5,559 bases of DNA, taken from Roseburia_C sp900315735 (GTDB lineage: Bacteria > Bacillota > Clostridia > Lachnospirales > Lachnospiraceae). The stretch lies in assembly GCA_052118425.1 (NCBI GenBank), contig JBQKHF010000074.1. One strand, given 5' to 3'. Positions 1 to 5,449 of this stretch are shown piece after piece (within the stretch, counting starts at the first letter, position 1; every line of letters starts with the position of its first letter). Made by a program: the position numbers and the translations under genes. The notes beneath the pieces are model-generated. The model did not search any database, was not told where the DNA came from, and worked only from the letters and a program-made list of their open reading frames with translations.

Positions 1-3000
1 TTTGTGTATCTGCAGTTTCTTTGATTTCGATTTCCATATCTTCTGCACATACATAGCCATCCGGCACTTTCTTTTCATGCAGTGTATACGTTCCTTTTGC
101 TATCGCATACAATGGATGCGGTTTACCGTCCGTAGTCCATTCATCCACTACCTTTTTATCTGCATCTATAAGCTGCAGCGTGGCTCTCGGTAAACTCTTC
201 TCTGTCTTGGCATCTATCTTTTCGATTTCTGCCTGTATTGGTACGTCCTTCATCACGAATGGAGTTTCTATGATGCCACCCTCATAGTTGATTTCTATAT
301 CATCAGCCTTTAGATAACCGTCCGGTGCTTTCTCTTCATGTAAGATGTACGTTCCCGGCTTACTTATATAGCTGATTTTGTGGCTTTCTTCATCTGTTGT
401 AGTCCATTCATCAATAATATTTCCATCTGCATCTATAAGCTGCAGCACTGCTCCCGGCAATGTCTTTTCCGTTTCACTGTCTATTTTCTGAATGAAAATG
501 TTATTTGGTTCATCTTCTACTTCCAGTGTTGCAATTACAACTGGTGTAACTGCATCCGCATATTCTACAGATACCTTGTGTTCTTCTGTATCGAGCTTGT
601 AGCCATCCGGTGTCTCTTTCTCTTTTACGGTATAGTTTCCAAGGTAAAGCTCCTTTGATAATGCGGTTCCGGTATCATCCGTTGTTACCGTATCTATTAA
701 TTCACCTGACGTATTCCGGATGGTATTATCTCCGGTCTTTATATCTCCGTCAGCGTATATCTCATATACTGCGCCCTCTACTGGTTCTGCTGTTTCAGAA
801 TCGGTCTTTACTATCTTGATTTTTCCTTTTGCGGGTGTATTTGCGTACTGTATCGTAAAAGGTTGGCTCCAATCGTGACCACTTGTTATATCAAACTTCA
901 TCCTCTGACCTTTTAAGTAGCCATCCGGTGCATTTACTTCTTCCAGGTAGTAAGTACCTATCTGCAGCTTCTCCGGAAGTGTAAATGTTCCGGATTCATC
1001 TGTTGCAAATTCATCTATATACTGTGTGGTAGGATAACGGCTTGCAACCATCTTGATTTGTTTTCCCTGTGCATCATACAGATGGAATGATGTATTTGCG
1101 ATCGGGATGACTTGTCCGGTTTCTGCATCCGTTTTTTCTACCCTTAATGCTGATATAATGTCCTTATCCTCTAATATCCATTGATATTTATAAGACTGCT
1201 TATCTAATACTACGGTCATTGGCTGGATTGGCATATATCCCGCCGGAGTATTTAACTCTGTGATAAGATATGTGTCTCTTGGAAACATTCCTCTGCTGTT
1301 TCTTGTAACAACACTGGATGCATCCACCTTTACGGTTCCATTCGTAGTATTTACTTTCGAATAAATCTTATCGGTAACAGAATCTATATATCCGTTTTCA
1401 TTTGTGACCATATACCACTTCTGATTTGTAGTAAGTGACTGGATGGAGAAGATAACTCCCTTTAATGGAATCTTCTTCGTATTCTCGGTATCTACAGAAT
1501 CCGTTCCAAATTTTGATAACTCTATGTCAGACCGGATTACCTTTTCATAAGATACCCGGCTTGCGGTTACTACGGCTGTACTGGAATCTTTGAAGTTCAA
1601 CTCCACAATATAGGTGGAAGTATCAAGGTTATATCCATCACTCGGCTGTATTTCTTTGATAGCATACGAACCACCCGGATATAAGCCATTCCATACAATC
1701 TGTCCGTTTGCATCCGTGGCAGCGTTTCCGATTACCTGTCCTGCCGTATATACGATTTCACCATTTGCCCGGACAATATTAGTGGATGCGGATAACTGAT
1801 ATACTGCGCCCTGCAGCGTTGCGGAACCCTGTGCAGTTCCGGTTTCACTGTCTCTCTTGGTAAGTGTTATCTGTCCACTTGGTTCATAGTTCACAACATT
1901 CAGTGTTTTCGTGGCTCCCGGCTCAACAGTGACCGTATATTCATTATTCGGGTCTAAGAGGTAGCCAGTTCCGCTTACGCTGTTTGGTGTCTGAACTTCT
2001 GTCACCTTATAATCTCCGGAAAGAATATTTTCCAGTAACAGGGAACCATTGGTTACGGTTACTATCTGGTCATAGGTATTTCCATCATTTAATGCCTGAA
2101 CCCGGAATTTTGCACCATCTACCAATTCGCCAAGTCCGTTATACTTATTGATTTGCAGATTTCCTACATCCAGCCAGTCTACCGCAAGGCTTGTTTCTCC
2201 TAGAGGGTCAGTTACATATTCAAAACTTCCTGCAGTCTGATATGATGGACCTGTATACCAAATAATAGCATTAAATTTTTTTACTGAACCGCCAACTGTT
2301 CCGGTTGACCAGTCCACATTTACGGTAAGGGGAGCTTCCAAGTGAAAGGTTGTTCCACCATTTAAGGTAACGTTTCCGGTATAGGTTCCCCCATCATTGG
2401 TAACTGCTTTTACCCCATCCTGCAGCGTAAAGGAAAGATTATTTCCAGACCATCCATTGATGGTTATATCATCCGTCTTTTGAATATCTCCACTCCGGTA
2501 TGCCTTTACGGAATCCGTAGAAAATGATATTTTGGAATCCGGAATGCTGTTTGCATTACAATAATTAATAAAATCAGTTAATCCCATATTAATGTAATAA
2601 CTGGTATTTATATTTGCCGGAGTATTATAATAATAATGGCTTAAAGCCAGGGATGTAATTACAATTCCTTTACTTTCATTTCCATCAAAACCACTCCATT
2701 GTGCCTGTCCCTGCCAGCCATAATATAAGATTCTTCTTACATTTTCATCTTCATAAATACTACTGGTATATGATGTTCCAGTAGTCGGTGCGGTCACTCC
2801 ATGCTGCATACAATATGCTGGTTGTCCATTAATTAAAAAATGTGCTACCGTTGTATTTTTATATTTCACACTTCCAAGATATTGTGCGCCACCCGCTGCC
2901 TTGGTAAATGTTTCCAGTACCACATCTGACATACCATCATCTGATAATGTGACTGGTGCGCCTGTTGGTGCAGCCTGTGCATCCGGCTCTGCTTCGGTGC

Positions 3001-3262
3001 TTTGCTCGGTACTTTGCTCGGTACTTTGCTCGGTACTTTGCTCGGTACTCTCTTCTACACTTTCGGTAGAAGTTATTTCCGTGTTTTGCCCTGTATTTTC
3101 AGGTTCTTCTGTGCTTTGTTCCAGGTCATTTTCATTCGTATCTTCCGAAGTTGTCACTTCCTCAATATTTTCTGTTGTAGCTGCGTAAGTAGTCATTTGA
3201 GGTGTGAAGATGGAAAATAACATCAAAAAGGCAAGGAACAATGCAATTCCTTTTTTACTCAT
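1..3262 (-). CDS. Secreted multi-domain adhesin: thioester-like domain plus at least seven Cna-B/SpaA-type domains (3' end outside window)
   Basis: An open frame of 1087 codons runs off the left edge, the last whole codon ending at base 2. Residues 1-27 form a signal peptide (Lys-Lys, hydrophobic core, cleavage near TYA-A). Residues 28-105 are an acidic Ser/Thr/Glu/Gln stalk. About 130-215 resembles a thioester (TED) domain with Cys151 in AYCMQHG. A beta-rich segment follows to about 365. Then come repeated Cna-B/SpaA domains starting near 368, 463, 579, 703, 813, 920 and 1009. Each has a first-strand Lys (373, 469, 584, 710, 819, 926, 1015) and a Glu (422, 537, 669, 775, 881, 976, 1063), most just before a P-x-G-Y motif. 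In this family these residues form or catalyse intramolecular isopeptide bonds; acceptor candidates include Asn458, Asn808 and Asp1006. The likely role is a wall-anchored stalk holding an adhesive tip. The sorting signal would lie beyond the window. The ATG at 3262 is chosen for the signal peptide and an upstream AGAGAGG. The ligand is unknown. Confidence 0.93.
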   Translation of the reverse strand, partial: MSKKGIALFLAFLMLFSIFTPQMTTYAATTENIEEVTTSEDTNENDLEQSTEEPENTGQNTEITSTESVEESTEQSTEQSTEQSTEQSTEAEPDAQAAPTGAPVTLSDDGMSDVVLETFTKAAGGAQYLGSVKYKNTTVAHFLINGQPAYCMQHGVTAPTTGTSYTSSIYEDENVRRILYYGWQGQAQWSGFDGNESKGIVITSLALSHYYYNTPANINTSYYINMGLTDFINYCNANSIPDSKISFSTDSVKAYRSGDIQKTDDITINGWSGNNLSFTLQDGVKAVTNDGGTYTGNVTLNGGTTFHLEAPLTVNVDWSTGTVGGSVKKFNAIIWYTGPSYQTAGSFEYVTDPLGETSLAVDWLDVGNLQINKYNGLGELVDGAKFRVQALNDGNTYDQIVTVTNGSLLLENILSGDYKVTEVQTPNSVSGTGYLLDPNNEYTVTVEPGATKTLNVVNYEPSGQITLTKRDSETGTAQGSATLQGAVYQLSASTNIVRANGEIVYTAGQVIGNAATDANGQIVWNGLYPGGSYAIKEIQPSDGYNLDTSTYIVELNFKDSSTAVVTASRVSYEKVIRSDIELSKFGTDSVDTENTKKIPLKGVIFSIQSLTTNQKWYMVTNENGYIDSVTDKIYSKVNTTNGTVKVDASSVVTRNSRGMFPRDTYLITELNTPAGYMPIQPMTVVLDKQSYKYQWILEDKDIISALRVEKTDAETGQVIPIANTSFHLYDAQGKQIKMVASRYPTTQYIDEFATDESGTFTLPEKLQIGTYYLEEVNAPDGYLKGQRMKFDITSGHDWSQPFTIQYANTPAKGKIKIVKTDSETAEPVEGAVYEIYADGDIKTGDNTIRNTSGELIDTVTTDDTGTALSKELYLGNYTVKEKETPDGYKLDTEEHKVSVEYADAVTPVVIATLEVEDEPNNIFIQKIDSETEKTLPGAVLQLIDADGNIIDEWTTTDEESHKISYISKPGTYILHEEKAPDGYLKADDIEINYEGGIIETPFVMKDVPIQAEIEKIDAKTEKSLPRATLQLIDADKKVVDEWTTDGKPHPLYAIAKGTYTLHEKKVPDGYVCAEDMEIEIKETADTQ
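158..446 (-). repeat. Near-duplicate Cna-B domains 6 and 7
   Basis: The two left-most domains are related at the DNA level. An identical 22-bp block encoding LQLIDAD occurs at 158-179 and 425-446, exactly 267 bp (89 codons) apart. Both domains also share DEWTT, GTY-x-LHE and PDGY. The other five domains are much more diverged, so this pair probably arose by a recent in-frame tandem duplication. Confidence 0.75.
3002..3049 (-). repeat. Four tandem 12-bp repeats encoding STEQ
   Basis: The unit AGTACCGAGCAA is repeated four times exactly and encodes STEQ x4 at adhesin residues 72-87. A degenerate fifth unit (STEA) follows. The unit is a multiple of three, so copy-number changes would alter stalk length without breaking the frame. 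The segment lies between signal peptide and thioester-like domain, where a flexible spacer is expected. Confidence 0.9.
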
Positions 3263-3273
3263 TGCTCATGTTT

Positions 3274-3280
3274 CCTCTCT
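3274..3280 (-). promoter_or_regulatory. Ribosome binding site of the adhesin gene
   Basis: The minus strand reads AGAGAGG here, with 11 bases before the ATG at 3262. The upstream ATG in the same stretch (ATGAGCAATGAG, then TAA) stops after four codons, so the site supports 3262 as the start. A six-codon mini-frame (MRMKK, stop) precedes it at 3283-3300; its significance is unclear. Confidence 0.7.
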
Positions 3281-3309
3281 ACTTATTTTTTCATCCTCAT
3301 TTTTGGCGC

Positions 3310-3350
3310 AAAAAAACGCCAGGAATGGAAAAATTATCCATATCCTGACG
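3310..3350 (-). terminator. Intrinsic terminator inside the leader of the adhesin gene
   Basis: On the minus strand the left arm CGTCAGGATATGGA (3350-3337) pairs with TCCATTCCTGGCG (3329-3317), with one G-U pair and one bulge. Seven T residues follow at 3316-3310. It lies between the predicted promoter and the start codon, about 48 bases before the ATG, and points the same way as the gene. It would therefore cut off adhesin mRNA unless it is overcome, so it reads as an attenuator. The alternative is an ordinary terminator for a short upstream transcript. Confidence 0.8.
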
Positions 3351-3389
3351 GTAAAGGGTCTCCACGAACTTTATATAATTTTACAACAC

Positions 3390-3418
3390 AAAAAAAGCAG
3401 CTAGTTACGCTCTGCTCT
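3390..3418 (-). terminator. Possible weak terminator formed by the AGAGC repeat and a T-tract
   Basis: On the minus strand AGAGCAG from the last repeat units (3418-3412) can pair with CTGCTTT (3400-3394): seven pairs, one of them G-U. The seven T residues run from 3396 to 3390. Any other repeat copy could replace the last one in the stem, so the structure could slide along the tract. Some of the T-run is used up in the stem, so strength is doubtful. Confidence 0.4.
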
Positions 3419-3494
3419 GCTCTGCTCTGCTCTGCTCTGCTCTGCTCTGCTCTGCTCTGCTCTGCTCTGCTCTAAGGATTATATTTGGTATCAT
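3405..3494 (-). CDS. Leader peptide frame carrying the pentanucleotide repeat (29 codons)
   Basis: The frame reads MIPNIIL, then RAEQS four times, then RA and a TAA stop at 3407-3405. Its start has AGGGGG (3512-3507) twelve bases upstream. It lies between a predicted promoter and the adhesin terminator. The peptide itself need not have a function; its translation may be the signal. With 13 repeat units the frame stops right after the repeat. With 14 it would stop two codons later than the repeat end, at a TAG. With 12 it would continue 24 codons through 3408-3337 and stop at 3336-3334, in the loop of the terminator at 3310-3350. No direct evidence of translation is available, and peptides this short occur by chance. 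Confidence 0.5.
   Translation of the reverse strand: MIPNIILRAEQSRAEQSRAEQSRAEQSRA
3409..3473 (-). repeat. Perfect pentanucleotide microsatellite, (AGAGC)13
   Basis: The minus strand holds thirteen uninterrupted copies of AGAGC, 65 bp (GCTCT on the plus strand). Perfect tracts of this kind mutate by slipped-strand mispairing and are classic phase-variation elements when they lie in coding or control DNA. Five is not a multiple of three, so each change of one unit shifts any frame across it. It sits in the predicted leader of the adhesin gene, 147 bases before its start codon. Assemblers can miscount such tracts. Confidence 0.97.
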
Positions 3495-3506
3495 ATCTCA
3501 ATGCAA

Positions 3507-3553
3507 CCCCCTATCTGAAAAGTTAATATATTTTTCATAATTTCATTTCAGAT
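3507..3553 (-). promoter_or_regulatory. Hairpin abutting the ribosome site of the leader frame
   Basis: Eight-base arms ATCTGAAA (3553-3546) and TTTCAGAT (3520-3513) form a perfect inverted repeat with a 25-base AT-rich loop. AGGGGG at 3512-3507 follows with no gap and is the likely ribosome site for the frame starting at 3494. The hairpin would lie near the 5' end of the predicted transcript. It may protect the RNA or affect ribosome access. Confidence 0.5.
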
Positions 3554-3571
3554 AATAACATCCTTTATAAA

Positions 3572-3598
3572 ATTATACAAGTCGAAAATAAATGTAAA
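3572..3598 (-). promoter_or_regulatory. Predicted promoter of the adhesin leader
   Basis: On the minus strand TTTACA (3598-3593) and a perfect TATAAT (3577-3572) are separated by 15 bases, which is shorter than the usual 17. The same arrangement recurs upstream of the regulator gene at 5167-5193, with 27 of 29 bases identical. That conservation supports it more than the spacing does. Transcription would begin near 3565, giving a leader of about 300 bases. Confidence 0.6.
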
Positions 3599-3679
3599 AG
3601 TATAAAATGCAGTTTTTTTTCTTTTTTGATGTATTTTTTAGCCTGAATGGACATATTTTTCTGGGTGGCATGGATAAAG

Positions 3680-3801
3680 AGAATTGCTTGCAATTCTTAC
3701 CACATTTTGGTAATGGAAAGTTTTTTACATCAGAACATGATGCTCGTTAGAGCATGGCTATTATAGGTTTTTAGGTTTGGCTGGTATCTGATTTTCCAAA
3801 C
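3680..3801. repeat. Cluster of four short inverted repeats
   Basis: Four perfect hairpins follow each other: AGAATTGC/GCAATTCT (3680-3697, two-base centre), TTACC/GGTAA (3697-3713), ATGCTC/GAGCAT (3740-3755, four-base loop) and GTTTGG/CCAAAC (3775-3801). None is followed directly by a T-run, so they do not look like terminators. They could be protein-binding palindromes, a structured RNA or part of a transfer or replication origin. The sequence does not decide between these. Confidence 0.5.
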
Positions 3802-3917
3802 AAGATATGGTTATAAAAGAGAAAAAATTTAGTTTAGAAATGATTTATTTATATTTTTAAATAAGCGAAAAGCATTGATTTTACAGGCTTTTTCACGATT
3901 TCATGGCTGCATGATTT

Positions 3918-4023
3918 TTGAATATATAGGCTTTTCTATTGTAAAGAAATTTGAATATCTTTTATTCTGTCCGAATAAAACTTGAATATCTCTTTTTGAA
4001 ATGGTACAGAAACTTGAATACTT
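3918..4023 (+). repeat. Four TTGAATA boxes at 31-33 bp intervals
   Basis: TTGAATA starts at 3918, 3951, 3982 and 4014, giving steps of 33, 31 and 32 bp, about three helical turns each. The second and third copies extend to TTGAATATCT, and the last three are preceded by an A-rich GAAAT, AAAAC or GAAAC. The regular spacing puts the boxes on one face of the helix, as in operators, iterons or integrase arm-type sites. They lie just downstream of a DNA-binding-protein gene. No binding protein can be named. Confidence 0.6.
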
Positions 4024-4039
4024 TTTTCGCTATGTGCAT

Positions 4040-4070
4040 AAAAAAAGCTCCTGCCAGTGCTGCAGGAACT
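4040..4070 (-). terminator. Terminator of the DNA-binding-protein gene
   Basis: On the minus strand AGTTCCTGC (4070-4062) pairs with GCAGGAGCT (4054-4046), nine pairs with one G-U, around a seven-base loop. Seven T residues follow (4046-4040, overlapping the stem foot). It lies about 100 bases after the stop at 4173. The plus strand also has T-tracts after the stem, but there the G-U becomes an A-C mismatch, so the minus direction is favoured. Confidence 0.85.
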
Positions 4071-4172
4071 ACTTTTTCTTTTTTGCGGTGCTGTTTTTGC
4101 TCTCTTCTTCAATTTTCCAGTAATTTATGCGACTACAAATAGCCTGGAACTGCTCCCAAGCTATTTTTCATT

Positions 4173-5042
4173 CTATAATGTTTCGATTACAAGTTTATGT
4201 ACGATACCGGGACTTAAATACCGCTTCCATTTGTACCGGTTTTTAATGCCCTCGTTGAGATATTCCAAGCTATCCTTTACAATCCGGCTCAAAGAGAATC
4301 CCTTGTCTTTCTTTATCTCTTTGTTGTGCTGCTGCAGTATTGTATGCATTTCCCGGATGCGTTCCTCTGTCTCTTCCTTGATCCGGTTCCGGCGCATGGC
4401 AATATTGATTTCATGCTCCCTCAACTCGTCATTCTCTCCAGTTTGAACTTCTGCAGTATCTACCATTTCTGCCTTAAATGTAAAGAAATACTTTCTATTA
4501 TCTTCCATGTAGATACTAAGGAACGGTTCCAGGCTTCCCAAGTATCGTCTTGCTGCTCTATGGGATAAACCAAGCAATTCTTTGAATTTTTGATTAAATG
4601 TTTCCACCAACATCTGATAAGATGGCTTCCGGCTTTTTTTCTTGTTAATCTGCCATTCACGCATCAGGTACAATGCCATCAGCTTTGCCGGAGCTTTCAG
4701 CTTCTTAAACTCTGCAGAACGAACCATTTTGTTATGCAGTGAAACATAACCTCTTCCGTAGTTCTCATTTCCTGCAAAGGAATTATCCAGTATTTCAATG
4801 TCATAATCGAAGTACGTTCGTTTCTGAAACTCTATAATGCCTTTACGCTGCAATGCTCTCATGCAGTCATAAAACCCCTGAAATGATAAGCCTACTTCTT
4901 TGCACAAGTCACGGTAATAGATGCCATGTGCCATGCCATATTCGTTCTGGAACCGTCCTACATACAATACAAAGTCTACTTCACGCTTTGTAAGACGTTT
5001 TTTCATCATCTTTTCCAATACTTCTACTGAAATCTTTTCCAT
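4173..5042 (-). CDS. DNA-binding-type protein with two helix-turn-helix-like regions, function unknown
   Basis: This 289-residue frame has a clear start: ATG at 5042 with AAAGGGGG eight bases upstream. Residues about 17-85 read as a winged helix-turn-helix: a helix after LTKREVDF, then YYRDLCKEVGLS, a recognition-like helix FYDCMRALQRKG and a strand-rich wing. Residues about 115-190 look like a second such unit (KAPAKLMALYLM, then a helix around LGLSHRAARRYLGSL and strands ending KYFFTF). Residues about 203-248 are highly charged and helical, probably a coiled coil. The basic tail has no membrane segment. Two winged helices are found in plasmid-type replication initiators as well as in regulators, so either role is possible. 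I do not recognise a named family. It is followed by its own terminator and lies upstream of the adhesin on the same strand, so it may be its regulator; that is inference. Confidence 0.85.
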   Translation of the reverse strand: MEKISVEVLEKMMKKRLTKREVDFVLYVGRFQNEYGMAHGIYYRDLCKEVGLSFQGFYDCMRALQRKGIIEFQKRTYFDYDIEILDNSFAGNENYGRGYVSLHNKMVRSAEFKKLKAPAKLMALYLMREWQINKKKSRKPSYQMLVETFNQKFKELLGLSHRAARRYLGSLEPFLSIYMEDNRKYFFTFKAEMVDTAEVQTGENDELREHEINIAMRRNRIKEETEERIREMHTILQQHNKEIKKDKGFSLSRIVKDSLEYLNEGIKNRYKWKRYLSPGIVHKLVIETL

Positions 5043-5050
5043 CCGGCTTA

Positions 5051-5058
5051 CCCCCTTT
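5051..5058 (-). promoter_or_regulatory. Strong ribosome binding site of the DNA-binding-protein gene
   Basis: The minus strand reads AAAGGGGG, eight bases before the ATG at 5042. This spacing is near ideal and fixes the start. The G-run resembles the AGGGGG ahead of the repeat-bearing leader frame at 3507-3512. Confidence 0.85.
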
Positions 5059-5067
5059 CTAAAGATT

Positions 5068-5160
5068 TTATAATTGCCATTTTTCTATATCTTGTACCAC
5101 AAAAAAAGAGATAGAACGTATACACACAACATACATTCCATCTCTAATATTTATATCCAT
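5068..5160 (-). CDS. Putative 30-codon leader peptide running through an attenuator
   Basis: The frame begins MDINIRDGMYVV, continues through the whole hairpin and T-run at 5101-5145, and ends at TAA (5070-5068), 25 bases before the next start codon. The ATG lies seven bases after the TATAAT, so the mRNA would be nearly leaderless; an internal ATG at 5136 is an alternative start. A translating ribosome would occupy the terminator sequence. The longer open frame reaching back to 5316 starts upstream of the predicted promoter and is not favoured. No ribosome site is visible, so translation is uncertain. Confidence 0.4.
   Translation of the reverse strand: MDINIRDGMYVVCIRSISFFVVQDIEKWQL
5101..5145 (-). 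terminator. Intrinsic terminator in the leader of the DNA-binding-protein gene
   Basis: On the minus strand the arms at 5145-5131 and 5121-5107 form 15 pairs, two of them G-U, around a nine-base loop. A run of seven T follows at 5107-5101. In plus-strand RNA the two G-U pairs would be A-C mismatches, so the hairpin is built for minus transcription. It sits between the promoter at 5167-5193 and the start codon at 5042 and should act as an attenuator. Confidence 0.85.
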
Positions 5161-5166
5161 TTTACA

Positions 5167-5193
5167 ATTATACAATTTGAAAATAAATGTAAA
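5167..5193 (-). promoter_or_regulatory. Predicted promoter of the DNA-binding-protein gene
   Basis: On the minus strand TTTACA (5193-5188) and TATAAT (5172-5167) are 15 bases apart. The surrounding 29 bases (5166-5194) match 3571-3599 at 27 positions, including both boxes and most of the spacer. Such a conserved copy ahead of two separate genes suggests a shared regulator or a duplicated control module. Transcription would start near 5160. Confidence 0.6.
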
Positions 5194-5206
5194 ACTTTTT
5201 GCCCTG

Positions 5207-5230
5207 AAACACTTGACGAACCTTGTGTTT
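5207..5230. promoter_or_regulatory. Possible operator between divergent promoters
   Basis: AAACAC (5207-5212) and GTGTTT (5225-5230) are perfect six-base inverted arms around a 12-base centre. The element overlaps the -35 box of the plus-strand promoter and is 13 bases from the -35 box of the minus-strand promoter. This position suits a repressor or activator site, but arms of six bases can occur by chance in AT-rich DNA. Confidence 0.3.
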
Positions 5231-5241
5231 ATTGATAAAAT
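5213..5241 (+). promoter_or_regulatory. Predicted sigma-A-type promoter, plus strand
   Basis: TTGACG (5213-5218) and TAAAAT (5236-5241) have the ideal 17-base spacing, each box one base from consensus. It points away from the DNA-binding-protein gene towards a terminator at 5396-5424, with no convincing gene between. Confidence 0.55.
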
Positions 5242-5247
5242 CAGCAT

Positions 5248-5424
5248 AAGTGATATATATTTGTGTGTGAAATATATGTCTCTAGTTGATAGAAGTGTTT
5301 GCAGCAAATCTACCAACGACTTGATTAAAGTATACGAATTATTGTAAAATTTGTCAAATACTTTTTTTCAAGTGCCTTAACTTTATAATTTTAACAAAGG
5401 AGCGAATATAAAACGCTCCTTTTT
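5248..5424 (+). ncRNA. Possible short non-coding RNA, about 175 nt
   Basis: A good promoter at 5213-5241 and a strong terminator ending at 5424 bracket this stretch. The only candidate frame is 23 codons at 5276-5347 (starting MSLVDRSV) and has no ribosome site. I recognise no known RNA family. The alternative is that the terminator belonged to a gene since lost, and the promoter match is coincidental. Confidence 0.35.
5396..5424 (+). terminator. Intrinsic terminator, plus strand
   Basis: AAAGGAGCG (5396-5404) pairs perfectly with CGCTCCTTT (5414-5422) around a nine-base AT loop, and the T-run extends to 5424. On the minus strand the stem is followed by GTTAAAATT, without a T-run, so the signal is directional. 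Confidence 0.85.
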
Positions 5425-5449
5425 GTTGCCCTTTTTTACCATACGGCAA

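Larger units (their letters stand above)
3601..4039. other. Non-coding spacer between regulator gene and adhesin leader
   Basis: No plausible protein gene is seen on either strand: the few short frames lack ribosome sites and have AT-rich, low-information translations. The spacer contains long T-tracts near 3611-3640, a cluster of small inverted repeats at 3680-3801 and a set of regularly spaced TTGAATA boxes at 3918-4023, each listed separately. Confidence 0.6.

Noticed and set aside
2901..3188. Plus-strand open frame with LCSV repeats
   Set aside because: It is the antisense of the STEQ repeat in the adhesin gene. It has no ribosome site and the minus-strand frame is far longer with recognisable domains.
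3204..3404. Plus-strand open frame of 66 codons
   Set aside because: It runs antisense through the adhesin signal peptide and the terminator hairpin. The hairpin and T-runs explain the sequence better.
3409..3473. Pentanucleotide tract as a CRISPR array
   Set aside because: There are no spacers; it is a pure five-base tandem repeat.
3610..3640. T-rich tract as a plus-strand terminator
   Set aside because: No stable GC-containing stem precedes the T-runs.
3918..4023. TTGAATA boxes as a CRISPR array
   Set aside because: The repeats are only seven to ten bases, intervals are too short for repeat plus spacer, and no cas gene is visible.
4057..4446. Plus-strand open frame of 129 codons
   Set aside because: It overlaps the terminator and the 3' part of the well-supported 4173-5042 minus-strand gene, and its translation has no recognisable features.
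5068..5316. Minus-strand open frame of 82 codons
   Set aside because: Its start lies upstream of the predicted promoter and it crosses both promoter boxes. Only the last 30 codons, after the promoter, are kept as a possible leader peptide.
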